From assembly GCF_003385845.1 (NCBI RefSeq), contig NZ_QRDJ01000007.1:186001-250000 (forward strand): a stretch of 64,000 nt of DNA, read 5' to 3'. Shown here one piece after another: positions 52,096-60,131 of this stretch (its first letter is position 1; every line of letters begins with the position of its first letter). The notes below the pieces were generated by a model that worked only from the letters and a program-made list of their open reading frames with translations, did not search any database and was not told where the DNA came from. The position numbers and the translations under genes were made by a program. The stretch comes from Kushneria indalinina DSM 14324 (GTDB taxonomy: Bacteria; Pseudomonadota; Gammaproteobacteria; Pseudomonadales; Halomonadaceae).

Positions 52096-53082
52096 TTACA
52101 CGAACCCGACCACCTCATGGGGCACGTAGGGCGCCTCGAGCTGCTCGACTTCGGCCTCGCTCAGCGTGATCTCGAGCGCCCCCAGGGCCTGGTCCATGTG
52201 GTGGGACTTGCTGGCGCCCACGATCGGCGCCGTAATACCCGGTTTTTGCAGAAGCCAGGCCAGCGCAATCTGCGCCGGTGACACGTTGCGTGCACCGGCC
52301 ACCTCATGCAGCGCCTCGATCACGGGTGTATCGCGCTCGAGACCCAGCTTCCAGGCCCGCATCTGCTCATCGCTTTTGGCGCGGGTGGTCTGCCCTTCAC
52401 CGCCCACGGCCTTGCTGCCGGCCAGAACACCGCGCGCCAGCGGACTCCAGGGGATCACGCCCACGCCCTGATCGATACACTGCGGAATCATCTCGCGCTC
52501 TTCCTCGCGATAAATGAGATTGACCATCGGCTGCATGGTGGAAAACTTTGTCCAGCCGTTTTTCTCTGCCACGTGCTGGGCTTTGGCAAACTGCCAGGCG
52601 TGCATGCTCGACGCCCCGATATAGCGCGCCTTGCCGGATTTCACGACCTCGTGCAGCGCCTCCATGGTCTCCTCGATGGGGGTATCGTAGTCCCAGCGAT
52701 GGGTCTGATAGAGATCGACGTAATCCATGCCCAGTCGCGTGAGCGAGGCATCGATGGCGTGATGGATGTGCTTGCGCGACAGCCCCTGCTCGTTGGGCGT
52801 TTTGTTGCCGGTCGGGTTATACACCTTGGTGGCCAGCACCACCTCCTCACGGCGGGCAAAATTCTTCACCGCCCGACCCACGACCTCCTCGGAGGCGCCG
52901 TCAGAGTACATGTCGGCGGTATCAAAAAAGTTGATGCCGGCATTAAGCGCCTGCTCGATAAAGGGCCGGCTCTGCCGGTCATCAAGGACCCAGTCGCGCC
53001 ACCGCGGCGTGCCGTAGGTCATGGTCCCCAGACACAGCGGCGAGACCTTGAGTCCGGTGCGACCCAGATTGCGATAGTCCAT
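52096..53082 (-). CDS. Aldo/keto reductase
   Basis: 328-aa NADPH-dependent oxidoreductase of the AKR superfamily. MDYRNLGRTGLKVSPLCLGTMTYG start, catalytic tetrad in FFDTADMYSDG (Asp, Tyr), LATKVYN (Lys) and DLYQTHRWD (His), then VGASKSHHMDQALGAL for cofactor binding. Resembles the YajO/potassium-channel-beta-like group. Single gene; its substrate cannot be predicted. Confidence 0.9.
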   Translation of the reverse strand: MDYRNLGRTGLKVSPLCLGTMTYGTPRWRDWVLDDRQSRPFIEQALNAGINFFDTADMYSDGASEEVVGRAVKNFARREEVVLATKVYNPTGNKTPNEQGLSRKHIHHAIDASLTRLGMDYVDLYQTHRWDYDTPIEETMEALHEVVKSGKARYIGASSMHAWQFAKAQHVAEKNGWTKFSTMQPMVNLIYREEEREMIPQCIDQGVGVIPWSPLARGVLAGSKAVGGEGQTTRAKSDEQMRAWKLGLERDTPVIEALHEVAGARNVSPAQIALAWLLQKPGITAPIVGASKSHHMDQALGALEITLSEAEVEQLEAPYVPHEVVGFV

Positions 53083-53234
53083 GACGTACCCTCCTCAATG
53101 AAATGGCAACCGACTCACCCGATCGCCATGTAAATAGCCGGCTAACAGCATGGCAAGGATTGCGCATCTGGCAAGCTATCGATGTCATTGGTGGGAGGTA
53201 TAAATCGGCGAGAGGTATACATTGACGAGGCATA

Positions 53235-53269
53235 TAAAAAAGCGGAAAAGCGCCGGGCGCTTCTCCGCT
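53235..53269 (-). terminator. Terminator of the idonate/gluconate operon
   Basis: Long stem AGCGGAAAAGCGCC / GGCGCTTCTCCGCT with one mismatch; on the minus strand TTTTTTAT follows. It lies 42 bp after the 2-hydroxyacid dehydrogenase stop. Confidence 0.88.
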
Positions 53270-53311
53270 GGACGGATACAGGATTGAAAGGCGCGCTATC
53301 GATCCAGTACG

Positions 53312-54280
53312 TCAGGGTTGAGCCAGTACCTCAGGATTAATAATGTTGCGCGGCCGCCTGCCGGCGAGCACATCCACGGCGTTTTGCGCCGAACGTGCCT
53401 TGAGCTCGACGTAGGACTCTTCGGTATAAAACGCGGCGTGCGGGGTGAGGATGACGCGATCGAATCGGGTCAGCGGATGATCGATGGCCAGCGGCTCCTC
53501 TTCGAGCACGTCAAGTCCAGCGCCCATCAGACGACCCTGTGACAGCGCCTCGACCAGCGCCGCGGTATCGACCACACCGCCGCGGGCCGTGTTGATCAGG
53601 ATGGCATCCTCGCGCATGGCAGCCAGCGCGTCTGCATCGATCAGGTGATGCGTCTGTTCGGTCAGCGGCAGATGCAGCGACACCACCTGTGATGAGGCCA
53701 GCAGCTCATCGAAGGACACCACCGCCCAGCCCTCGGACGTGGTCTCCCCCGGGGTCAGCCGCGGGTCACAGAGTACGACCTCAAAGCCCAGCCCTGCGGC
53801 CTTGCGCGCCGTGGCCATGCCGATGGCACCGGCCCCGACCACGCCGAATCGTCGGCCACGCAGCTGAAAGATGGGTTTTGCCGCCCCCAGCCCCGGCTCG
53901 CCCTGACGCAGACGACGATCCAGCCCGGTGATATCCCGCTGTACTGTCAGGGCCAGGGCGATGGCGTGATCCGAGACCGCCTCGGTGCCGTAGTCCGGCA
54001 CGTTGCACACCGCCACGCCATGGCGAGTGGCCGCTTCGATATCCACGGTATCCATCCCGACGCCGTTGCGCGATACCACACGCAGCCCGGGCAGGGCCGC
54101 CAGCACCTCCTCGGTAATCTGCCCGTACTGCACGATCAGCCCCTGCGCGTCGCGAGCGTTTGCGATAATGCCCTCGGGCGTGACGTCCTGACACAGCGTC
54201 AGACGGCCGCCTTCGGCCTCGACACATTCACGCTCGATATCAATGCTGTCGTGATCGCAATCGGTAAAGACAATATGCAT
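53312..54280 (-). CDS. D-isomer 2-hydroxyacid dehydrogenase
   Basis: 322-aa NAD(P)-dependent dehydrogenase. GVVGAGAIGMATARKAAGLGFEVVLCDP (Rossmann GxGxxG), catalytic Arg in LINTARGGVVD, Glu in LDVLEEEPL and His in ILTPHAAFYTEES are in place; FRNGVGMDTVD-type segment RVVSRNGVGMDTV near residue 70. In this operon it may reduce a 2-keto sugar acid such as 2-ketogluconate, or a breakdown product. The ATG at 54280 is used (GGTGAG before it). Last gene of the operon, 40 bp after the idonate-dehydrogenase-like gene. Confidence 0.85.
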   Translation of the reverse strand: MHIVFTDCDHDSIDIERECVEAEGGRLTLCQDVTPEGIIANARDAQGLIVQYGQITEEVLAALPGLRVVSRNGVGMDTVDIEAATRHGVAVCNVPDYGTEAVSDHAIALALTVQRDITGLDRRLRQGEPGLGAAKPIFQLRGRRFGVVGAGAIGMATARKAAGLGFEVVLCDPRLTPGETTSEGWAVVSFDELLASSQVVSLHLPLTEQTHHLIDADALAAMREDAILINTARGGVVDTAALVEALSQGRLMGAGLDVLEEEPLAIDHPLTRFDRVILTPHAAFYTEESYVELKARSAQNAVDVLAGRRPRNIINPEVLAQP

Positions 54281-54320
54281 CTCACCAGTCTCCTGCAGGG
54301 TTTGTTTCAACAAGTGTGGC

Positions 54321-55337
54321 TCAATCCTGCGGCCAGAGACGTACCAGCACCTTCCCGGACACCTGAGCGTCCTTCGCCGTGGCAAAGGCATCGATGGCCT
54401 GGTCGGCCGGCACTTCATGGGTGATGACCTGATCAAAGCGCTCATCGCGGGCCAGCAGCTCGATGGCCTCGTCCACTTCCTGATTGAACCGGAAGCAGCC
54501 GCGCAGCTGGATTTCCTTGGAGATCAGCATGGCCAGTTCCAGCGGCTGGGCGCCGGCGCCCATCATGCCGATCTGAGCAATGATGCCTGCCCGACGCACG
54601 GCGCGAATGGCGGTATCGATCGAGGCCGGCACGCCGGAGCATTCCAGCGCCACGTCAAAGGCTTCAGCGTCGGGGGTCTGCTCGCCGATGCGAATGGTGT
54701 GATGCACGCCGAGTCCGCGGGCGCGCTCGAGCGGGCCTTCAAAGACGTCGGTGGCGGTGACTTCACGGGCACCCTTGGCAAGTGCTGCCGCCGCGGTCAA
54801 AAGCCCAATCGGACCCGAGCCGCACACCAGCACCCGCTTGCCTTCCACACCGCCGGCCACATTAATGCCGTGCAGGGCCACGGCCAGCGGCTCGGTCAGC
54901 GCGGCGCGCTTGAGCGAGAGCCCTTCGGGCAGTACGCGAATCATGCCGCGCGTGACCACCAGGTATTCACTCATGCCGCCCTGGGTATGAGGTGTCGTGG
55001 ACGCCGAGCCCAGATAGGCGCCCTTCGGCCACAGGTGCGGCAGCTCCTCAAGGCCCGGCTGGCTCTCGCCGAAAGTGGCCGGATGGAAGGTCACCGGCGT
55101 ACCCGGGGAAAGCTCGCCGGAGGGGTCGAGATCGACGGTGCCGGAGAGTTCGTGCCCCGGAATCAGCGGCTCGCGCACGACAAAGGCGCCGTTGGCCCCT
55201 TCGTGATAGTAGTGCAGATCGGAGCCACAGATGCCGCCCCAGGCGATGCGAACCCGCACCTGACCATCCTGCGGCTCGGGGGTAGCCCACTCCTGCTCGC
55301 GCAGATCCTGTTTGCCATGAATGACCAGTGCTTTCAT
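54321..55337 (-). CDS. idnD: L-idonate 5-dehydrogenase-like zinc alcohol dehydrogenase
   Basis: 338-aa medium-chain dehydrogenase resembling IdnD, which oxidises L-idonate to 5-ketogluconate. Catalytic zinc residues are seen: Cys in GGICGSDLHYYHEG and the His/Glu pair in IPGHELSG; VLVCGSGPIGLLTAAAALAKGA binds the nucleotide. Unlike E. coli IdnD, the structural-zinc cysteines are absent: the lobe reads FHPATFGESQPGLEELPHLWPKGAY. The ATG at 55337 is chosen because GGAG lies at proper distance; an ATG six bases upstream sits too close. Between the IdnO-like gene and the hydroxyacid dehydrogenase. Confidence 0.85.
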   Translation of the reverse strand: MKALVIHGKQDLREQEWATPEPQDGQVRVRIAWGGICGSDLHYYHEGANGAFVVREPLIPGHELSGTVDLDPSGELSPGTPVTFHPATFGESQPGLEELPHLWPKGAYLGSASTTPHTQGGMSEYLVVTRGMIRVLPEGLSLKRAALTEPLAVALHGINVAGGVEGKRVLVCGSGPIGLLTAAAALAKGAREVTATDVFEGPLERARGLGVHHTIRIGEQTPDAEAFDVALECSGVPASIDTAIRAVRRAGIIAQIGMMGAGAQPLELAMLISKEIQLRGCFRFNQEVDEAIELLARDERFDQVITHEVPADQAIDAFATAKDAQVSGKVLVRLWPQD

Positions 55338-55412
55338 CGTCATGCTCCGTTGCAGGCACAAAATGGGAATACAAAAACAGCACAAGGGCCCGTGGGCCCC
55401 TGTCGAAAGGGC

Positions 55413-56183
55413 TCAGACCACCGAGGTCATGCCGCCATCCACAAAGATGTTCTGCCCCGAGACAAAGCTCGAGGCGTCCGAGCACAGATACAACAGCGTG
55501 CCGACCAGCTCCTGAACGTTGCCCCAGCGCTGGGCCGGCGTGCGGTTCTCAACCCAGCTGTTAAAGGCTTCGTCCTGCCACAGCGCGGTGTTCATGTCGG
55601 TCTTGAAATAGCCCGGCGAGATGCAGTTGACCTGGATGTTAAAGCGCGCCAGATCCGCCGCCATGCCCTTGGTCAGCATCACCACACCGCCCTTGGACGC
55701 CGAATAGGGCACGATGGTCTGACGCGCCAGCATCGACTGGACCGAGCCGATATTGATGATCTTGCCGTGGCCGCGCTCGGACATGTGGCGGGCCAGCGCG
55801 TTGGAGACATAAAAGGCGCTGGAGAGATTGGTCGCCAGTACCGCGTCCCAGTCTGACGGTTCAAATTCGGTAAACGGGGCGCGGCGCTGAAGGCCGGCGT
55901 TATTGACCAGAATCTCCGGCACGCCGTGGGTCTCGATCAGCTCGGTCAGCGCCGTTTTGACGTCGTCACTGCGGGTGACATCAAAGGTCACACCGAACGC
56001 CTCGGCGCCGGTGGCCTCCGCAATGGCACGCACGGCCTGATTGACCGTGTCTTCACTGCGCCCGTGAATAATGACGCGGGCGCCCTGCTCGGCAAGCCCC
56101 TGGGCCAGCGCATAGCCCAGACCCCGTGAGGAGCCGGTAATCAGCGCCAGTTTTCCCTTGATGTCGAACGGGTTAACCGCCAT
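55413..56183 (-). CDS. idnO: Gluconate 5-dehydrogenase-like SDR (IdnO-like)
   Basis: 256-aa SDR close to IdnO/gluconate 5-dehydrogenase, which reduces 5-ketogluconate to D-gluconate. NPFDIKGKLALITGSSRGLGYALAQGLAEQGARVIIHGR, VNNAGLQRRAPF, IGSVQSMLARQTIVPYSASKGGV (Ser, Tyr, Lys) and NCISPGYFKTDMN are typical. It begins 11 bp after the GntP stop. With IdnD and the permease it forms an L-idonate to D-gluconate pathway. Confidence 0.9.
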   Translation of the reverse strand: MAVNPFDIKGKLALITGSSRGLGYALAQGLAEQGARVIIHGRSEDTVNQAVRAIAEATGAEAFGVTFDVTRSDDVKTALTELIETHGVPEILVNNAGLQRRAPFTEFEPSDWDAVLATNLSSAFYVSNALARHMSERGHGKIINIGSVQSMLARQTIVPYSASKGGVVMLTKGMAADLARFNIQVNCISPGYFKTDMNTALWQDEAFNSWVENRTPAQRWGNVQELVGTLLYLCSDASSFVSGQNIFVDGGMTSVV

Positions 56184-56194
56184 GGAAACTTCCT

Positions 56195-57574
56195 TTAAAA
56201 AATAATGAACATGATATAGGCAAGAACGAAACCGACCACCGACTCGATGGTCTGCTGAACGGTCCAGGTCTTGAGCGTGGTGCGCACGTCCATGCCCAGC
56301 AAACGCCCGACCAGCCAGAAGCCGGAGTCGTTGACGTGACCGGCAAAAACCGAGCCTGCGGCCGTTGCCAGCGTCACCGCGATGACCTGCATGGTGCTGT
56401 AATCACCTGTCGCCACGGCGGGCGCCATAAGACCGGCCGCCGTCACCAGTGCGACGGTCGCCGAGCCCTGGGCCAGACGCATGACGACGGCTACCACGTA
56501 GGCAGCCAAAATCACCGGCAGGCCCAGATCACCCAGCGAATCCGCCAGCGCATCGCCAATGCCCGAGGCGCGCAGGACACCACCGAACATGCCGCCGGCG
56601 CCGGTAATCAGCACCACCGAACAGATCGGGCCCAGCGAGCTTTCGAGAATCTTTTCGATCGCACTGCCGTTTTCACCGCGGCGCGTGCCCAGCACGATAG
56701 TGGCCACCAGCACCGAGATCAAAAGCGCAATCGGCGTGCTGCCCAGCGTCGACAGGATCTGAAACCAGGTCTGGTCGGGGTCGGCCATGCCTGCCGCGCG
56801 CAGAAAATCCAGCCCGGTGTTCATGAAAATCAGTACCAGCGGCAGCAGCAGCATGCCAATCACGGTGCCTACCGTCGGCGGATTTTTGATCTCGTCATCG
56901 TCGACACCGCCAAAGAAACTCTCGGCCAGCTGAAAGCTGTAATGTTTGGCGCAGAACTTGCCCCAAAGATAACCGGAGAGATACCACATGGGCAGGATGA
57001 CCACGAGACCGGCCAGCATCAAAAGGCCCAGATTGGCGCCATAAAGCTCTGACGCCGTGACCGGGCCGGGGTGTGGTGGCACAAACACGTGCATGACGGA
57101 AAACGCCGCTGCCGTGGGGATGGCGTACAAAAGGATCGGCCCGCCCAGGCGACGCGCCACGGCGAAGACGATCGGCAGCATCACGATCAAACCGGCGTCA
57201 AAAAAGATCGGAAAGCCCATTAAAAGCGAGGCCATCCCGAGCGCCAGCGGCGCGCGTTTTTCGCCGAACAGTTCAATCATGCGATCGGCCAGCACCCGGG
57301 CGCCGCCGGAGTTTTCGACCAGCCGGCCCAGCATGGCGCCAAGGCCCACCAGCAGCGCCACCGCCCCCAGGGTCTTGCCGAAGTTGTTGACCAGCGTCGG
57401 CACGATCTGATTGACCGGAATGCCGGTGGCAAAGGCCGTGATCAGACTCACCAGAATCAGGGCCAGAAAGGCATGCAGCTTGAAACGTATGACCAGCACC
57501 AGCAGCGCCGCGATGGCTGCCGCGGCAATCCCCAGCAGAGGGCCGGCCGTCATTGTCTGTGTCCAACCATCCAT
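56195..57574 (-). CDS. GntP-family idonate/gluconate permease, copy 2
   Basis: 459-aa paralogue of the 50483-51865 product, alike almost throughout (AGPLLGIAAAAIAALLVLVIRFKLHAFLALILVSLITAFATGIPVNQIVPTLVNN and GSVFAGHVNDSGFWLVGRLLGMDVRTTLK). Heads the operon with IdnO-like, IdnD-like and hydroxyacid dehydrogenase genes, so its substrate is probably L-idonate, 5-ketogluconate or gluconate (IdnT role). TAACG-AG-CGTTA at 57606-57617, 32 bp upstream of the start, is an operator candidate; no GntR/IdnR regulator gene is in the window. Confidence 0.9.
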   Translation of the reverse strand: MDGWTQTMTAGPLLGIAAAAIAALLVLVIRFKLHAFLALILVSLITAFATGIPVNQIVPTLVNNFGKTLGAVALLVGLGAMLGRLVENSGGARVLADRMIELFGEKRAPLALGMASLLMGFPIFFDAGLIVMLPIVFAVARRLGGPILLYAIPTAAAFSVMHVFVPPHPGPVTASELYGANLGLLMLAGLVVILPMWYLSGYLWGKFCAKHYSFQLAESFFGGVDDDEIKNPPTVGTVIGMLLLPLVLIFMNTGLDFLRAAGMADPDQTWFQILSTLGSTPIALLISVLVATIVLGTRRGENGSAIEKILESSLGPICSVVLITGAGGMFGGVLRASGIGDALADSLGDLGLPVILAAYVVAVVMRLAQGSATVALVTAAGLMAPAVATGDYSTMQVIAVTLATAAGSVFAGHVNDSGFWLVGRLLGMDVRTTLKTWTVQQTIESVVGFVLAYIMFIIF

Positions 57575-57605
57575 TGTTATATCCCCTTGAACGAACCCCT
57601 GCCGA

Positions 57606-57617
57606 TAACGAGCGTTA
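57606..57617. promoter_or_regulatory. Operator-like palindrome upstream of the idn-type operon
   Basis: Perfect palindrome TAACG-AG-CGTTA, 32 bp upstream of the permease start; a second perfect palindrome, GTCTATAGAC, lies at 57667-57676. Both are in promoter range; the binding protein is unknown. Confidence 0.4.
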
Positions 57618-57714
57618 CGGCCCGAGGCATCTTACAGGAGGGGACACCCCCCGGAATCAGACCTAAGTCTATAGACCAGAGGATAATGACACAGCGGCAC
57701 AGACCGATCGCCTG

Positions 57715-58131
57715 TCAGCGTTGCAGGGCGTCGAAAAGCTCCTCGCCCAGCGTCGGGCACCAGCGACCCACCACAGCGGCGATGCCGACCCCCAGAAGGG
57801 TCAGAAGCGGCGGCCCCCACTCAAGCGTCGCTGCCGAAGAGACGTAGAGGTATAAAAAGAAAAGCATCATGACCGCCCCGCCGATCAGGGCGCCGGAGCG
57901 ACGACCGGCAATGAAGATCGAGGCCAGCACGCCCAGCGCCGGGATGGCCACCGACAAAATGCTGATTCTTGTCGCCTGTTGCCCGGTGACGGCGTACTCG
58001 TTGACCAGCCGCATTCCGACCTGCCACAGCAGCATATAGATCGCGACCGGGGCGACCATGGCGCCGCTGAGTCGTCCCATGAACCCCAGTGCGGCACCGG
58101 GGTCCTGATTGTTGCCGTGATGACCGGCCAT
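57715..58131 (-). CDS. Small four-helix membrane protein, unknown function
   Basis: 138 aa. Four hydrophobic segments (VAPVAIYMLLWQVGMRLV, ISILSVAIPALGVLASIFIAG, ALIGGAVMMLFFLYLYVS, LLTLLGVGIAAVVG) after a short Gly/His/Asn-rich N-terminus (MAGHHGNNQDPGAALGFMG). No family recognised. The ATG at 58131 has GAGG before it; a longer reading frame is less likely. It lies downstream of fumarase on the same strand but beyond a hairpin, so probably separate. Confidence 0.6.
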   Translation of the reverse strand: MAGHHGNNQDPGAALGFMGRLSGAMVAPVAIYMLLWQVGMRLVNEYAVTGQQATRISILSVAIPALGVLASIFIAGRRSGALIGGAVMMLFFLYLYVSSAATLEWGPPLLTLLGVGIAAVVGRWCPTLGEELFDALQR

Positions 58132-58244
58132 GACTGCCTCGCTTGAAGGATAAGGGGGAAAGGCCGTCATTAGACCATCACCACCCGGACACGTTAAGTC
58201 TGCCAGGCAGCCGTCTGCTGCCGGTCATGCGCTTTGATACGACA

Positions 58245-58269
58245 GCGCCGCCCCGGACAGGGGCGGCGC
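58245..58269. terminator. GC-rich hairpin after fumarase
   Basis: Perfect ten-base stem GCGCCGCCCC / GGGGCGGCGC with a GGACA loop, 24 bp beyond the fumarase stop. No T-run follows on the minus strand, so termination may be inefficient or need other factors. Confidence 0.5.
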
Positions 58270-58293
58270 GACAGGCCGGCATGACCCTCCGGA

Positions 58294-59796
58294 TCAGCGT
58301 CGGGCGATGATTTCCTGCCATTTGGCCGGGCCCAGCGTATGGACGCTGTCGCCGCGGGTATCCACCGCCACCGTGACCGGCATGTCCTTGACGTCAAACT
58401 CGTAGATCGCCTCCATGCCGAGATCCTCAAAGGCCAGCACCTTCGAGCCCTTGATCGCCTGGGCGACCAGGTAGGCCGCACCGCCGACGGCCATCAGATA
58501 GGCCGCGCCATTGTCGCGAATCGCCTCGATCGCGCTCGGCCCGCGCTCGGACTTGCCCACCATGCCCAGAAGACCGGTCTCTTCCAAGATGGTACGGGTG
58601 AACTTGTCCATGCGCGTGGCGGTGGTCGGGCCGGCCGGTCCCACGACCTCCCCTTCCATCGGATCAACGGGGCCGACGTAGTAGATAAAGCGGCCCTTGA
58701 GATCGACCGGCAGCGGCTCGCCCTTCGAGATCATGTCGACCATGCGCTTGTGCGCCGCATCGCGTCCGGTCAACAGCTTGCCGGAGAGCAACAGCGTGTC
58801 GCCCGGCGACCAGGTGGCGACCTCTCCCGGCGTGATGGCATCGAGATTGACGCGCTTGACGCCCTCGCCCGCTTCCCAGGCAATTTCCGGCCAGTCATCG
58901 ATTTGCGGTACCGGCAGACTCGCCGGGCCGCTGCCATCAAGATGAAAGTGCACGTGACGGGTGGCCGCACAGTTGGGAATGATCGCCACCGGCTTGTTGG
59001 CCGCATGGGTCGGGCAGTCCTTGACCTTGATGTCGAGCACCGTGGTCAGCCCGCCCAGCCCCTGGGCGCCGATGCCGAGACGATTGACCTTGTCAAACAG
59101 CTCCAGACGCAGCTCTTCGGGCCGGTTGGACGCCCCGCGCGCCTGCAGGTCCTGAATGTCAATCGGGTCGAGCAGCGACTCCTTGGCCATTTTCATCGCC
59201 TGCTCGGCGGTGCCGCCAATGCCGATGCCCAGCATGCCCGGCGGGCACCAGCCGGCACCCATCTTCGGGATCTGCTCGAGCACCCAGTCCACCACGCTGT
59301 CGGACGGATTGAGCATGGCAAACTTCGATTTCGCCTCGCTGCCGCCGCCCTTGGCGGCCACGTGAATCTCGACCTGATCGCCCGGCACCAGCCGGTGGTG
59401 GATGATCGCCGGCGTGTTGTCCTTCGTGTTGCGACGCGCGCCGTCCGGGTCTTCCAGAATCGAGGCGCGCAGGATGTTGTCCGGGTGGTTATAGGCCCGA
59501 CGCACGCCCTCGTTGATCATGTCATCCAGGCTCATGTCGGCGTCCCACTGCACCTGCATGCCCACATTGACGAACACGGTGACAATCCCGGTGTCCTGAC
59601 AGATGGGACGATGGCCGGTGGCGCACATGCGCGAGTTGATCAGGATCTGGGCGATGGCATCACGCGCCGCGGGATTTTCCTCGCGCTGATATGCCTGATG
59701 CATGGCGTCAATGAAATCCTTCGGGTGGTAATAGGAGATGTACTGCAGCGCATCGGTGACGCTGTCGATCAGGTCATTCTGGCGAATCACGGTCAT
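58294..59796 (-). CDS. fumA: Class I fumarate hydratase
   Basis: 500-aa iron-sulfur fumarase of the one-chain class I type (E. coli FumA is 548 aa), which interconverts fumarate and malate. The three [4Fe-4S] cysteines are seen in GHRPICQDTG, GAGWCPPG and IIPNCAATR; C-terminal YYVGPVDPMEGEVVGPAGPTTATRMDKF is typical. The ATG at 59796 is chosen for AGGAAAAAC upstream; the open frame extends a further 17 codons without a ribosome site. The cluster is oxygen-sensitive, so a class II FumC is likely elsewhere. Monocistronic. Confidence 0.92.
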   Translation of the reverse strand: MTVIRQNDLIDSVTDALQYISYYHPKDFIDAMHQAYQREENPAARDAIAQILINSRMCATGHRPICQDTGIVTVFVNVGMQVQWDADMSLDDMINEGVRRAYNHPDNILRASILEDPDGARRNTKDNTPAIIHHRLVPGDQVEIHVAAKGGGSEAKSKFAMLNPSDSVVDWVLEQIPKMGAGWCPPGMLGIGIGGTAEQAMKMAKESLLDPIDIQDLQARGASNRPEELRLELFDKVNRLGIGAQGLGGLTTVLDIKVKDCPTHAANKPVAIIPNCAATRHVHFHLDGSGPASLPVPQIDDWPEIAWEAGEGVKRVNLDAITPGEVATWSPGDTLLLSGKLLTGRDAAHKRMVDMISKGEPLPVDLKGRFIYYVGPVDPMEGEVVGPAGPTTATRMDKFTRTILEETGLLGMVGKSERGPSAIEAIRDNGAAYLMAVGGAAYLVAQAIKGSKVLAFEDLGMEAIYEFDVKDMPVTVAVDTRGDSVHTLGPAKWQEIIARR

Positions 59797-60131
59797 GACT
59801 TGTTTTTCCTGTTCCTTTCGATTCTCAAGCGACGCACGGCTGGGCACGTCATCCGGTCGAAGTGAGCCCCTCGGCGCTGTGCATCATACGCCTGCCACTC
59901 AGCCGGCACCATCAATGACCCCGCCCTGTCACGCGCCCCACCAGGCCACGGCTTACCCGCTGAAACAAAACCAAACACTTAACCCAAATTTAAAATTTGC
60001 AAAGACTTTAAGCATGGCTTAAGTGTAGTGGAAGCCTTTCAGAACAGTGTTCGGAAAGACGGTGCAGCGTAGACCCGGCCATCACGCATGACCGGTCTGT
60101 TTTCCTCTGGTTCAAAGGACAGGATTTCACG
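59797..60131. promoter_or_regulatory. Divergent region between fumarase and oxalate decarboxylase
   Basis: 335 bp, no gene. The right half is A/T-rich, with AAATTTAAAATTT and a perfect inverted repeat TTAAGC-ATG-GCTTAA at 60008-60022; ACACTTAA (59975-59982) and TTAAGTGT (60019-60026) form a wider pair around it. Probably the control region of the oxalate decarboxylase gene. Confidence 0.45.

Noticed and set aside
58203-58222. GGCAGC-CGTCT-GCTGCC hairpin after fumarase as another orphan CRISPR repeat
   Set aside because: Only the six-base stem resembles the repeat, with the arms in reverse order; loop and flanks differ.
58339-59865. 508-codon plus-strand frame opposite fumarase
   Set aside because: Antisense shadow with His/Arg/Gln-rich composition; fumarase on the other strand has all motifs.
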